From Muribaculaceae bacterium (GTDB lineage Bacteria > Bacteroidota > Bacteroidia > Bacteroidales > Muribaculaceae), in contig JAIDBM010000045.1 of NCBI GenBank assembly GCA_029056365.1, positions 1 through 6,744 of the forward strand: a stretch of DNA of 6,744 bases, given 5' to 3'. The translations under genes and the position numbers were made by a program. The notes under the pieces are model-generated. The model was not told the DNA's origin, did not search any database, and saw only the letters and a list, made by a program, of their open reading frames with translations. Of this stretch, positions 1 through 6,744 are shown in pieces. Within the stretch, counting starts at the first letter, position 1. Each line of letters opens with the position of its first letter.

Positions 1-3000
1 GTATACCGGAACACTCAGCTCGACCTGCGAAACTACAAACGTATGCAGATGTGGACACATGCCGAGGCTCTTATCGACGACCATACCGACCTGCGCAGCG
101 GCGACATATCGCTTTTTCTGCGTCTTGGCTCGGATGTCAAGAACAACTATTATGAATATGAGATTCCGTTGCAGCTTACTCCCCCCGGAGTTTATAACAA
201 CGACCTGACTTCGGCACGGTATGAAGTATGGCCCGAGAACAACTACATGAATTTCTCGCTTCAGTCGCTTGTCGATCTCAAGCAGGAGCGCAACCGGGCC
301 AAGCGTAACGAGGAACCCGGGGTAGGTTATGGGGTTTTGTTCACCGGACGCGATCCCGACAACGAGCGCAACCGTATGGCGGTGATGGGAAACCCTACAC
401 TCAGCGATGTGCGCGTGATGCTTGTGGGCGTGCGAAACAACTCGTCGTCGACCAAGGACGGCATTGTGTGGGTGAATGAACTCAAGGTTACCGATTTCGA
501 TGAATCGGGCGGCTGGGCAGCAAAGGCCAACGCCACTCTGAACATGAGCGATGTGGCTACGGTAAATGTGGGTGCCCATGTGGAGACATCGGGTTTCGGC
601 GGTGTCGACCAGAGTCTGAATGAACGCCGGCTCGACGATTATGAGCAGTATAACGTGGCGGTGCAGGCCGATCTGGGGCGTTTTCTGCCATCGGGCGCGA
701 AGTTGCGTGCTCCGGTATATTATTCGTATTCGCGCGAGAAAACTTCGCCCAAGTACAATCCGCTCGACCAGGATGTGCTGTTGAAGGATGCTCTTGACGA
801 CTGCGACACAAAACAGCAGCGCGATTCAATCAACGCATATGCCATTGAAACGAACAGCACCGAGAATTTTTCGCTGAGTGCCATGAAGTTCGATGTGCAG
901 TCGAAGGTGCCGATGCCCTGGGACCCCGCAAACTTCACAATCAACTTTTCGTACAGCAAGCGCAACAAAGTGAATCCGACCACTGAGTACGAATACACCA
1001 ACGATTACCGTGGGTCGCTGCAGTATTCCTACACTCCGATGATAAAGAATTTCAAGCCGTTCAATTTCATAAAATCGAAAAACAAGAACCTGAAGTTCTT
1101 CAAAGACTGGGAGCTGCAGTGGCTGCCCACCAACATCAGCTTCCTCACTAACGTGTCGCGATACTATTACGAGCAGCAGACCCGTTCGGAAACCGATGTG
1201 ATGTTCCAGCTGCCGGTGTCGGTGAGCAAGAATTTTTTGTGGGACCGCCAGCTCTCTCTTACATGGAACCTGACCAAATCGCTGTCGTTGACATTCAATT
1301 CAAACACCTCGGCCAGAATTGAGGAGACGGTAGGGGCTGTGAACCGCCGCCTCTTCCCCGACAAATACCGCGAGTGGCGCGACACTGTATGGCAGAGTAT
1401 CCTGTCCATGGGCACGCCATGGAGTTATAACCAGACTTTCACCGGGCAGTACAAGGCCCCGTTCTCGAAGATTCCTGTGCTCGACTTCCTCTCGGGAACA
1501 GTGAGCTATAACGCCACTTACCGTTGGGACCGAGGCGCTACAATCGATGGTGTGAGAATGGGCAACTCCATTGCAAACCAGGCATCGTGGACAGCCGACG
1601 GACGCTTGAATTTCGAGACATTCTATAAAAAAATACCGGTGTTGAAGAAGGTGAACGACCGTTTCGCCAACAAACGTCCTGCAGCAAAACGCAAGCCCAA
1701 GAAGTTTGAACGCAATTTCAAATTGTTGCCCGATACCGTGTTGCAGATAAAACATAATCTTAATGTGCCGAAGGTGAAGGTTTCGGCCTCGACTATGGAT
1801 AATACTCCGGTGCCGGTGCGTTTCGAAATTGTCGATAAGAACACTGTGCGCATTCTCGACAAAGGCGAACAGACTCTGAAATTCACCATAAACGAAATTC
1901 AGAAAGATGAACGCAGCATCTGGACCCATATAGGCGAATACAGCCTGCGGCTGGCCATGACCCCGCGCAATGTGTCGGTACGGTATCGCAACACCCATTC
2001 ACTGTCGTTGCCGCTGTTCCGTCCGGACATAGGCAACATATTCGGTCAGACCCGTTCCCAAGGACCGATGTCGCCGGGACTTGACTTCGCTTTCGGCTTT
2101 ACCGGAGAAGATTATATCGACAAGGCGCTGGAACGCGGATGGCTGATAACCGACGACGGCCAGACTTCTCCCGCTCTGTGGTCGAGAACAAACGAACTGA
2201 ACATCGATGCCACGCTCGAGCCGTTCAAGGGGTTCAAGATTCAGCTTACGCTCAACCGCACGGACAACCGCAGCAGCCAGGTGCAGTTCATGTACGCCGG
2301 AATGCCTACAAGTCTGTCGGGCAGTTACACGAAAACTCATATGGCCATAGGCACCGCCTTGCGCGGAAGCAGTGCCGACAACGGATATGCCAGCGAGGCC
2401 TTCAACCGCTTCCTTGCCAATATTCCGGTGGTGCGCGACAGGGTTGAAAACCAGTATCGCGGCATGGCATATCCCGATGGCGGCTTCCTGAAAGGATCGC
2501 CTGTGGCCGGAAGCGAATTCAATCCGGCCATAGGGGGAGTGAGCGAGACATCGAGCGATGTGCTGATTCCGGCTTTTGTAGCCGCCTATTCAGGCAATGA
2601 CGCTTCGAAGATATGGCTCGACCCGTTCCCGTCGTTCAGGTTTGTGCTGCCGAACTGGCGTGTGACTTACGACGGCCTGATAAATCTCGGCAACATGCGC
2701 AGCATATTCAAGACCTTTACCCTGAACCATGCCTATCAGTGTACATATTCGGTAGGAAGCTATTCGAGCTACCTCAACTGGATAAGCTGCGATGGCCAGT
2801 ATCTCGGTTTTACTCTCGACGAACTCAGCGGCCAGCCGATTCCATCATCGCCGTTCAACATATCGTCGGTGGCGATTACAGAGCGTTTCGCTCCGCTGTT
2901 CGGTGTGAATTTCACGCTAAAGAACGAACTTCAGGGAAATGCCGAGTACCGCGACCATCGCACTCTTACGCTCAATTCCGCCGCCGGTCAGGTGGTGGAG

Positions 3001-3354
3001 GCCACTACCCGAGGTCTGACCGTGGGGGTGGGGTATAAGATTGTAGGATTCAACACCGTGCTGAAAATGAAGGGTTCGGGTCAGGGCATAAGCAATGACC
3101 TCACGCTGAACGCCGACATGTCGCTGCAGAACACAAAGGCGCTGATACGGCGAATCGAGGGCAACTATACTCAGCCGACATCCGGCACAAACACATTCTC
3201 GATGAACTTTACGGCATCGTATGTGTTGAGCAAGCGAATCACGATAGCCATGTATTTCGCCCATCAGGCGAATACTCCGATAATTACCACGGGCAGTTAT
3301 CCGACCACATCTACAAGCTACGGACTTTCGTTCAATCTCAATCTGGCCAGATGA
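1..3354 (+). CDS. sprA: SprA/Sov-family outer-membrane translocon protein, C-terminal part (5' end outside window)
   Basis: The reading frame is open from base 1 and ends at TGA 3352-3354, giving 1117 codons. Family members are about 2400-2500 residues, so this is the C-terminal half. The ATG at 43 is internal: codons 1-14 (VYRNTQLDLRNYKR) already read as conserved family sequence. Landmarks seen are NTQLDLRNYKRMQMW (about codons 4-18), an FLRLGSD...NNYYEYEIPL block (about 40-57), WVNELKVTDFDESGGWAAKA (157-176) and a following FGGVDQS-type stretch. After these come long alternating polar/aromatic segments typical of beta strands, interrupted by a lysine/arginine-rich non-barrel segment at about codons 541-640. 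The last strand ends SFNLNLAR. In Flavobacterium and Porphyromonas, SprA/Sov is a very large beta-barrel forming the type IX secretion translocon in the outer membrane, needed for gliding and for gingipain export. That role here is inferred from homology; no other secretion gene is in view. No frameshift or internal stop is seen. Confidence 0.93.
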   Translation, partial: VYRNTQLDLRNYKRMQMWTHAEALIDDHTDLRSGDISLFLRLGSDVKNNYYEYEIPLQLTPPGVYNNDLTSARYEVWPENNYMNFSLQSLVDLKQERNRAKRNEEPGVGYGVLFTGRDPDNERNRMAVMGNPTLSDVRVMLVGVRNNSSSTKDGIVWVNELKVTDFDESGGWAAKANATLNMSDVATVNVGAHVETSGFGGVDQSLNERRLDDYEQYNVAVQADLGRFLPSGAKLRAPVYYSYSREKTSPKYNPLDQDVLLKDALDDCDTKQQRDSINAYAIETNSTENFSLSAMKFDVQSKVPMPWDPANFTINFSYSKRNKVNPTTEYEYTNDYRGSLQYSYTPMIKNFKPFNFIKSKNKNLKFFKDWELQWLPTNISFLTNVSRYYYEQQTRSETDVMFQLPVSVSKNFLWDRQLSLTWNLTKSLSLTFNSNTSARIEETVGAVNRRLFPDKYREWRDTVWQSILSMGTPWSYNQTFTGQYKAPFSKIPVLDFLSGTVSYNATYRWDRGATIDGVRMGNSIANQASWTADGRLNFETFYKKIPVLKKVNDRFANKRPAAKRKPKKFERNFKLLPDTVLQIKHNLNVPKVKVSASTMDNTPVPVRFEIVDKNTVRILDKGEQTLKFTINEIQKDERSIWTHIGEYSLRLAMTPRNVSVRYRNTHSLSLPLFRPDIGNIFGQTRSQGPMSPGLDFAFGFTGEDYIDKALERGWLITDDGQTSPALWSRTNELNIDATLEPFKGFKIQLTLNRTDNRSSQVQFMYAGMPTSLSGSYTKTHMAIGTALRGSSADNGYASEAFNRFLANIPVVRDRVENQYRGMAYPDGGFLKGSPVAGSEFNPAIGGVSETSSDVLIPAFVAAYSGNDASKIWLDPFPSFRFVLPNWRVTYDGLINLGNMRSIFKTFTLNHAYQCTYSVGSYSSYLNWISCDGQYLGFTLDELSGQPIPSSPFNISSVAITERFAPLFGVNFTLKNELQGNAEYRDHRTLTLNSAAGQVVEATTRGLTVGVGYKIVGFNTVLKMKGSGQGISNDLTLNADMSLQNTKALIRRIEGNYTQPTSGTNTFSMNFTASYVLSKRITIAMYFAHQANTPIITTGSYPTTSTSYGLSFNLNLAR

Positions 3355-3372
3355 TGCATTGCTGATGAACCA

Positions 3373-3414
3373 TTCCGTATCGCAGCGGTTTAAAATAAAA
3401 ACTGTAATACGGAA
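3373..3414. repeat. Imperfect inverted repeat abutting the NDH-2 start codon
   Basis: The left arm (3373-3385) starts TTCCGTAT and the right arm (3402-3414) ends ATACGGAA, a perfect 8-bp match. The arms continue inward with one C/A mismatch, one G-U pair and three Watson-Crick pairs. The loop (3386-3401) is 16 bases and AT-rich. The repeat fills most of the 62-bp gap and stops two bases before ATG 3417. No T run follows it on either strand, so it does not look like an intrinsic terminator. It could be an mRNA hairpin limiting access to the start codon, or a DNA dyad bound by a regulator; the sequence alone cannot decide. Confidence 0.6.
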
Positions 3415-3416
3415 AT

Positions 3417-4718
3417 ATGGACTCCAGAGAACGAATTGTGGTAATCGGTGCCGGATTCGGTGGACTGAATTTTGCCAAATACATCGACAAACGTAAATTT
3501 CGCGTCATACTGCTCGACCGCAACAACTATCATGGTTTCCCGCCGCTGTTCTATCAGGTGGCATCATCGGGCCTCGAGCCGGGATCCATCACATTTGCAT
3601 TGCGGCGTGAGATGCGTTCAAGGCGGGTGAAGGGGTGCGAATATCATGTTGGTGAAGTATGCCGCATTGATGTCGGCCGACGGCTGGTGTATACGCAGTT
3701 CGAGACAATACCTTACGACCGTGTGGTGCTTGCGGCCGGAACCGCCAATAATTTCTTCGGTATCGCGGGACTTGAGAACAAGGTCTACACGATGAAAAGC
3801 GTCGGACAGGCGATACGGCTGCGTAATCGTGTGATTGAACGCATGGAGCGTGCCGCGCTGTGCGATGACCCGCATGTTCGGCGTCGGATGCTTACTTTCG
3901 TGGTGATAGGCGGAGGTCCGACCGGAGTTGAGATTGCCGGGGCGCTCGGTGAAATGAAACGTTATATTGTGCCGAAGGAATATCCCGAACTGGACCCTGC
4001 GGAAATTAGCGTGAAGCTTGTCGAGGGCAGTGACCGTCTGCTGCGGACAATGAGCCGTCGGTCGAGCGATGACGCTTTTCGTCAGCTGGGCGAACTGATG
4101 GTTGATATTACACTCGGAAAAACGATGAAGGACTATAACAATGGCACGATTCTGTTCGCTGACGGTACAGAGCTGGAATCCGACACCATAATCTGGACCG
4201 CCGGCGTTACAGCGGAGTCGGTCGAAATCGAGGGCGCCACGCCTGAATACGGTCCCGGGCGACGTATTATGGTAGATGAATTCAACCGGGTTAAAGGCAT
4301 GGAATCGTTTTATGCCATAGGCGATATTTGCTGCTGTGTGAGTGAACGATTTCCCCGTGGTTGTCCTCAGCTGGCTCAGCCAGCCATACAGCAGGGCCGG
4401 TGTCTGGCAAAAAATCTCAACCGTGGATTGTTTCACCGCCCGTTCGAATATCGCGACAAGGGTTCCATGGCCACAATCGGACGCAACAAGGCGGTAGCTG
4501 ATATCAGGAATGTACACTTCAGCGGATATCCTGCCTGGCTGGCATGGATGGCCGTGCATCTGATTTCGCTTCTGGGTATGCGGAACAAGCTGGTGGTGCT
4601 TTTAAACTGGATATGGAACTATTGGACATACTCGGCCGCACTGCGGGTGCTGATGCGGCCGGCCCGGCTGCCTTTGCCGGAGTGTCTGCCTGATTCCGCT
4701 AAATCTTCCGAAATATGA
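3417..4718 (+). CDS. ndh: Type II NADH:quinone oxidoreductase (NDH-2)
   Basis: This 433-residue flavoprotein matches the usual NDH-2 length. NDH-2 oxidises NADH and reduces membrane quinone (menaquinone in this phylum) without pumping protons, working on the cytoplasmic face of the inner membrane. Visible motifs are the FAD-binding GAGFGG (residues 11-16), the NAD-binding GGGPTGVE (165-172), TAGV (261-264), the second FAD motif YAIGD (299-303) and the quinone-site AQPAIQ (320-325, family pattern AQxAxQ). GSMATIGR follows at 349-356. A tryptophan-rich hydrophobic/amphipathic tail (about 373-410) fits the family's membrane anchor. The ATG at 3417 places ten residues before GxGxxG, as expected; no Shine-Dalgarno is seen, which is normal for Bacteroidota. 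Oddities are three consecutive cysteines (305-307) just after the FAD aspartate, and Cys316 where I recall relatives commonly having His. The gene overlaps the acetyltransferase start by four bases. Other pyridine nucleotide-disulphide oxidoreductases are less likely because of the AQxAxQ motif and C-terminal tail. Confidence 0.93.
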   Translation: MDSRERIVVIGAGFGGLNFAKYIDKRKFRVILLDRNNYHGFPPLFYQVASSGLEPGSITFALRREMRSRRVKGCEYHVGEVCRIDVGRRLVYTQFETIPYDRVVLAAGTANNFFGIAGLENKVYTMKSVGQAIRLRNRVIERMERAALCDDPHVRRRMLTFVVIGGGPTGVEIAGALGEMKRYIVPKEYPELDPAEISVKLVEGSDRLLRTMSRRSSDDAFRQLGELMVDITLGKTMKDYNNGTILFADGTELESDTIIWTAGVTAESVEIEGATPEYGPGRRIMVDEFNRVKGMESFYAIGDICCCVSERFPRGCPQLAQPAIQQGRCLAKNLNRGLFHRPFEYRDKGSMATIGRNKAVADIRNVHFSGYPAWLAWMAVHLISLLGMRNKLVVLLNWIWNYWTYSAALRVLMRPARLPLPECLPDSAKSSEI

Positions 4719-5752
4719 ATCGCAGCGAGGAATATAGAAAAATATACGAGTCGTCGTTTTCAGATGACGCCGTATGGGTCGACTGGATGATGCGGAGCAT
4801 ATATGCCGACGCCGATGCGATGCTGCTCGATGACGAGAAGGGTTCACGGGCGGTAAGCGCATTGTTGCTGCGGGTTTACGGCTGGCGGTATTTCGGCTCC
4901 CGGCTCGACATGGCGTATATATATGGTGCCTGCACATTGCCGCGTTATCGTGCCCACGGCCATATGCACCGCCTGCTCGACGAAAGCCTTCGTCGTGCGC
5001 TTGAGCGTGGCGATGCGATGTGCAGCCTCATTCCGGCATCCGAGTCGCTTTACGGCTACTATGAGAAGTTCGGCTTTGCACGGGCCATATACATCGACAG
5101 AGAGCGTTATACGGCCATGCACCGTTTCGAGAATTCCGACGGATATGTGCGGTCTGATGTAAGATACAGCGATTTTGCCAGGCTTGAATCGGAATCCGAC
5201 AATACGGTGCTGCACAGTGCCCGTGATTTTGCCGACATACTCGATGATATTCATCTCGACGGAGGTGACGCCTTTGCTGTGTCTGCCGGAAATGGTGTGG
5301 CAGAGGCCATGGCGTTTGCCGTGCCGCATGCCGACAATATTCATGTAAAGGCTTTGTTCGCCGCCGACAACAATGCCAAAAATGCGGTGTTGGCGTGCGT
5401 CAGAGAACGGTATGGCGAGCTTATGACAGTGGTAGATTGCTTTGTGGGCGGTCGCCGACGTGAGCTTCAGCCACGGGGTATGGTGCGTATTCTTGACGTA
5501 TACCAGGTGCTCAGCGCTATGGCCGCTTCCGACCCGCAGCTGAAGTGTACGGTAAGAGTGCGTGATAATGGAATTAACGGCAACTCCGATGTTTTTACTG
5601 TTTCCGACGGGGTATGCCGGCGGGGCGGCGGGGCGCCGGACCTTGATGTCGATGTCGGTACATTGGCATGCATCCTCGGCAGCAGCGAGGCCACCGGACG
5701 GCTGATGGGCTTGCGATCCACTCATTTCCGCCTGCCGCTGATGCTGGATTAG
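4715..5752 (+). CDS. Eis-like GNAT N-acetyltransferase with SCP2-like C-terminal domain
   Basis: The product has 345 residues. The N-terminal part carries a GNAT acetyl-CoA site: GACTLPRYRAHGHMHRLL (71-88), with Arg79 and Gly82 fitting the R/Q-x-x-G-x-G/A pyrophosphate loop, followed by YGYYEKFGF (113-121), the typical beta5 region where a tyrosine often acts as general acid. The C-terminal third begins RGMVRILDVYQVL (254-266) and then alternates short strands with a 'DxDVGTLACILGS' segment, which resembles the sterol-carrier-like domain of the Eis family (Acetyltransf_9 plus SCP2-type architecture). Mycobacterial Eis acetylates amines, including aminoglycosides; the substrate here is unknown and no resistance role should be assumed. 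The protein is shorter than mycobacterial Eis (about 400 residues). Its ATG overlaps the NDH-2 stop as ATGA (4715-4718), so the two are probably translationally coupled in one transcript. No signal peptide is seen; it is likely cytoplasmic. Confidence 0.85.
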   Translation: MNRSEEYRKIYESSFSDDAVWVDWMMRSIYADADAMLLDDEKGSRAVSALLLRVYGWRYFGSRLDMAYIYGACTLPRYRAHGHMHRLLDESLRRALERGDAMCSLIPASESLYGYYEKFGFARAIYIDRERYTAMHRFENSDGYVRSDVRYSDFARLESESDNTVLHSARDFADILDDIHLDGGDAFAVSAGNGVAEAMAFAVPHADNIHVKALFAADNNAKNAVLACVRERYGELMTVVDCFVGGRRRELQPRGMVRILDVYQVLSAMAASDPQLKCTVRVRDNGINGNSDVFTVSDGVCRRGGGAPDLDVDVGTLACILGSSEATGRLMGLRSTHFRLPLMLD

Positions 5753-5775
5753 CAATCCGGACGATGCAATGTTTT

Positions 5776-5807
5776 TTTGCAGATGTAAGAAAAAAAAACG
5801 AAATTTG
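5776..5807 (+). promoter_or_regulatory. Putative Bacteroidota-type promoter for the UGM-like gene
   Basis: TTTG at 5776-5779 (end of a T7 run) serves as the -33 element. GAAATTTG at 5800-5807 matches the Bacteroidota -7 consensus TAnnTTTG except for the first base. The 20-bp spacing is normal for this promoter class. Both boxes lie in a longer repeated heptamer, TTTGCAG (5776-5782 and 5804-5810), and an A9 run (5790-5798) sits between them. Transcription would begin roughly at 5811-5814, only a few bases before the proposed start, giving a very short or absent leader. The match is by eye only. Confidence 0.42.
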
Positions 5808-5833
5808 CAGCTGAATTATTAAAACAGCTGTGA
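5805..5833. repeat. CAGCTG inverted repeat enclosing the proposed ATT start
   Basis: The self-complementary hexamer CAGCTG occurs at 5808-5813 and 5825-5830, separated by an 11-base AT-only spacer (5814-5824). Two wobble pairs and one A-T pair extend the stem to nine pairs (5805-5813 with 5825-5833). The proposed ATT start codon at 5818 lies in the loop. This could be an RNA hairpin presenting the start, a protein-binding dyad, or chance; CAGCTG is a short palindrome and two copies can arise by chance. Confidence 0.35.
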
Positions 5834-6744
5834 TTGCCGGTGCGGGACCGGCCGGACTCACCGCAGCAAGCGAATTACTTGCCGCCGGAAACATAAAAGT
5901 TATAATCTGTGAGGCATCCGATACTATCGGGGGCATTTCCCGCACAGTATGTCATGGAGGCAACCGCATAGATATAGGCGGACACCGTTTTTTCAGCAAG
6001 AGCAAAAAAGTAATAGACAAATGGCTTGAAATCATGCCTGTGCAGACTTCTCCGGCCTTTGACGAACTGCTGCTTGGCGCGGCTGCGTCGCCGGACAGCG
6101 GCAGTGACCCCGAGCGCACCGACAGAGTGATGCTCAATCGCCGCAGAGTTTCGCGCATATATTACCTGCGCCGCTTTTTTGATTATCCGGTGAGTATGAG
6201 CATGGCTACAATACGTGCCATGGGCCTTGGCCGTACGGTGAAGGCCGGGTTCGGCTATCTGGCCGAACGCTGCCGCAGACGGAAGGTGGAAACACTCGAA
6301 GACTTTTATATCAGTCGTTTCGGGCGGCCGCTGTACAGCATGTTTTTTGAAGATTATACCCAAAAGGTGTGGGGCAGGCATCCGTCGGAGCTTTCGGCCG
6401 ACTGGGGGGCACAGAGAGTAAAAGGCTTGTCTGTGACGGCAGTGCTGCGCGACATGTTTATGAAATCGCTGGGCCTCAAGGGCAAGGCCAAGGTCGAGAC
6501 TTCGCTGATCGAGGAATTCATGTATCCGAAACTCGGACCCGGACAATTGTGGGAGAATATGGCCGCGGATGTCGTGGCCAAGGGTGCGGAATTGCGCATG
6601 AACAATACCGTAAGGCGGGTGCATATCGATGAAAGCCGCAGTGTAAGGGCTGTGACAGTAGTTGATGCCGACGGACATGAGAGCCGTATCAGCGGGGGGG
6701 GGCGGGGGGAGAAAAAAAATGGGGGGGGCGTGGGCGGGGGGGGG
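5818..6744 (+). CDS. UDP-galactopyranose mutase-like FAD-dependent oxidoreductase, N-terminal part (runs off the window; non-ATG start)
   Basis: The frame is open from TGA 5812-5814 to the window end; about 292 codons are credible, and those after 6693 are artefact. Counting ATT 5818 as codon 1, the sequence opens with (M)[12 protein letters not shown], the Rossmann strand and GxGxxG (G8, G10, G13). Glu32 ends the second strand (ribose binding), followed by GGISRT (38-43), [11 protein letters not shown] (52-62), [21 protein letters not shown] (104-124), EDYTQKVWG (178-186), [13 protein letters not shown] (193-205) and a [11 protein letters not shown] block near 250. This pattern matches the UGM-like NAD(P)/FAD oxidoreductases common in Bacteroidota and in polysaccharide loci (PRK07208-type). 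The reaction is unproven: family relatives isomerise UDP-sugars or oxidise substrates using FAD. The only canonical alternative start, GTG 5830, would remove most of the first beta strand, so I prefer ATT 5818, either a true rare start or a miscalled ATG. The AT-rich gap upstream suggests its own promoter. Confidence 0.85.
   Translation, partial: MKTAVIAGAGPAGLTAASELLAAGNIKVIICEASDTIGGISRTVCHGGNRIDIGGHRFFSKSKKVIDKWLEIMPVQTSPAFDELLLGAAASPDSGSDPERTDRVMLNRRRVSRIYYLRRFFDYPVSMSMATIRAMGLGRTVKAGFGYLAERCRRRKVETLEDFYISRFGRPLYSMFFEDYTQKVWGRHPSELSADWGAQRVKGLSVTAVLRDMFMKSLGLKGKAKVETSLIEEFMYPKLGPGQLWENMAADVVAKGAELRMNNTVRRVHIDESRSVRAVTVVDADGHESRISGGGRGEKKNGGGVGGGG
6694..6744. other. Artefactual G-rich contig end
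   Basis: Thirty-seven of 51 bases are G, and the rest is mainly one A8 run (6712-6719). Family similarity of the flavoprotein stops exactly where the G run starts (after Ile-Ser, codons 291-292), and the translation becomes glycine-rich nonsense. Nothing else in the window has this composition. It resembles poly-G read tails from two-colour sequencing incorporated by the assembler. It should be trimmed before any protein comparison. Confidence 0.85.

Noticed and set aside
43..45. ATG as the start of the sprA-like gene
   Set aside because: The frame is open back to base 1 and the preceding 14 codons match conserved SprA sequence, so the gene is truncated by the window edge.
1300..1998. Antisense open frame (232 codons) inside sprA
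   Set aside because: Covered by uninterrupted SprA coding sequence; no domain or start context supports it.
3618..4559. Long antisense open frame (313 codons) opposite the NDH-2 gene
   Set aside because: It lies wholly opposite a gene with clear catalytic motifs, its translation shows no recognisable domain, and its composition (His/Arg/Thr-rich) is what antisense frames of such codon usage give.
4844..5755. Long antisense open frame (303 codons) opposite the acetyltransferase gene
   Set aside because: No recognisable motif and wholly within a confident + strand gene; it is a codon-usage shadow.
5744..5778. Possible intrinsic terminator: stem 5744-5750/5754-5760 over the acetyltransferase stop, then T7
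   Set aside because: The stem has only seven pairs with one wobble and a three-base loop, and eleven bases separate it from the T run, too far for a normal intrinsic terminator. The T run is better explained as part of the promoter-like element.
5769..5822. Tiny 17-codon frame from ATG 5769
   Set aside because: Very short, built from homopolymers, no support; the gap is better read as regulatory.
5875..6678. Antisense open frame (267 codons) opposite the UGM-like gene
   Set aside because: The + strand frame carries a continuous set of family motifs over this whole stretch, though it lacks an ATG; the minus-strand product resembles nothing.
6694..6744. G-quadruplex or glycine-rich protein tail
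   Set aside because: The abrupt loss of family similarity at the exact onset of the G run, at the very end of the sequence, fits a read artefact better.

Overview
The window looks like the end of a metagenome-type contig from a Bacteroidota bacterium, most likely a gut Bacteroidales and possibly Muribaculaceae. Four lines of evidence support this: the C-terminal half of a SprA/Sov-family outer-membrane protein, which is restricted to this phylum; a lack of Shine-Dalgarno sequences before the starts; a Bacteroidota-style promoter-like element (TTTG ... nAnnTTTG) before the last gene; and moderate-GC coding sequence with AT-rich intergenic gaps. Family placement below phylum is inference.

Layout, all genes on the + strand: (1) positions 1-3354 hold the 3' part of a sprA-like gene, whose 5' end lies outside the window. 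(2) A 62-bp gap (3355-3416) contains a long imperfect inverted repeat that ends two bases before the next start codon. (3) Positions 3417-4718 encode a type II NADH:quinone oxidoreductase (NDH-2). (4) Positions 4715-5752 encode an Eis-like GNAT acetyltransferase, overlapping the NDH-2 gene by the four bases ATGA. (5) A 65-bp AT-rich gap (5753-5817) carries a promoter-like element. (6) From about 5818 to the window end runs the N-terminal part of a UDP-galactopyranose-mutase-like FAD oxidoreductase. It has no ATG at the expected place; the best-aligned start is an ATT codon. (7) The last 51 bases (6694-6744) are nearly pure G plus one A run, and look like a sequencing or assembly artefact rather than biology.

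The genes do not form an obvious single pathway. SprA is the outer-membrane translocon of type IX secretion. NDH-2 feeds electrons from NADH into the menaquinone pool at the inner membrane. The GNAT protein is probably co-translated with NDH-2 but has no known link to it. The UGM-like flavoprotein family is often associated with surface polysaccharide loci, but nothing else here supports that role. I see no mobile element, CRISPR array, tRNA, rRNA or clear new system. The items most worth a second look are the two dyad structures at the translation starts, the ATT start, and the artefactual contig end.
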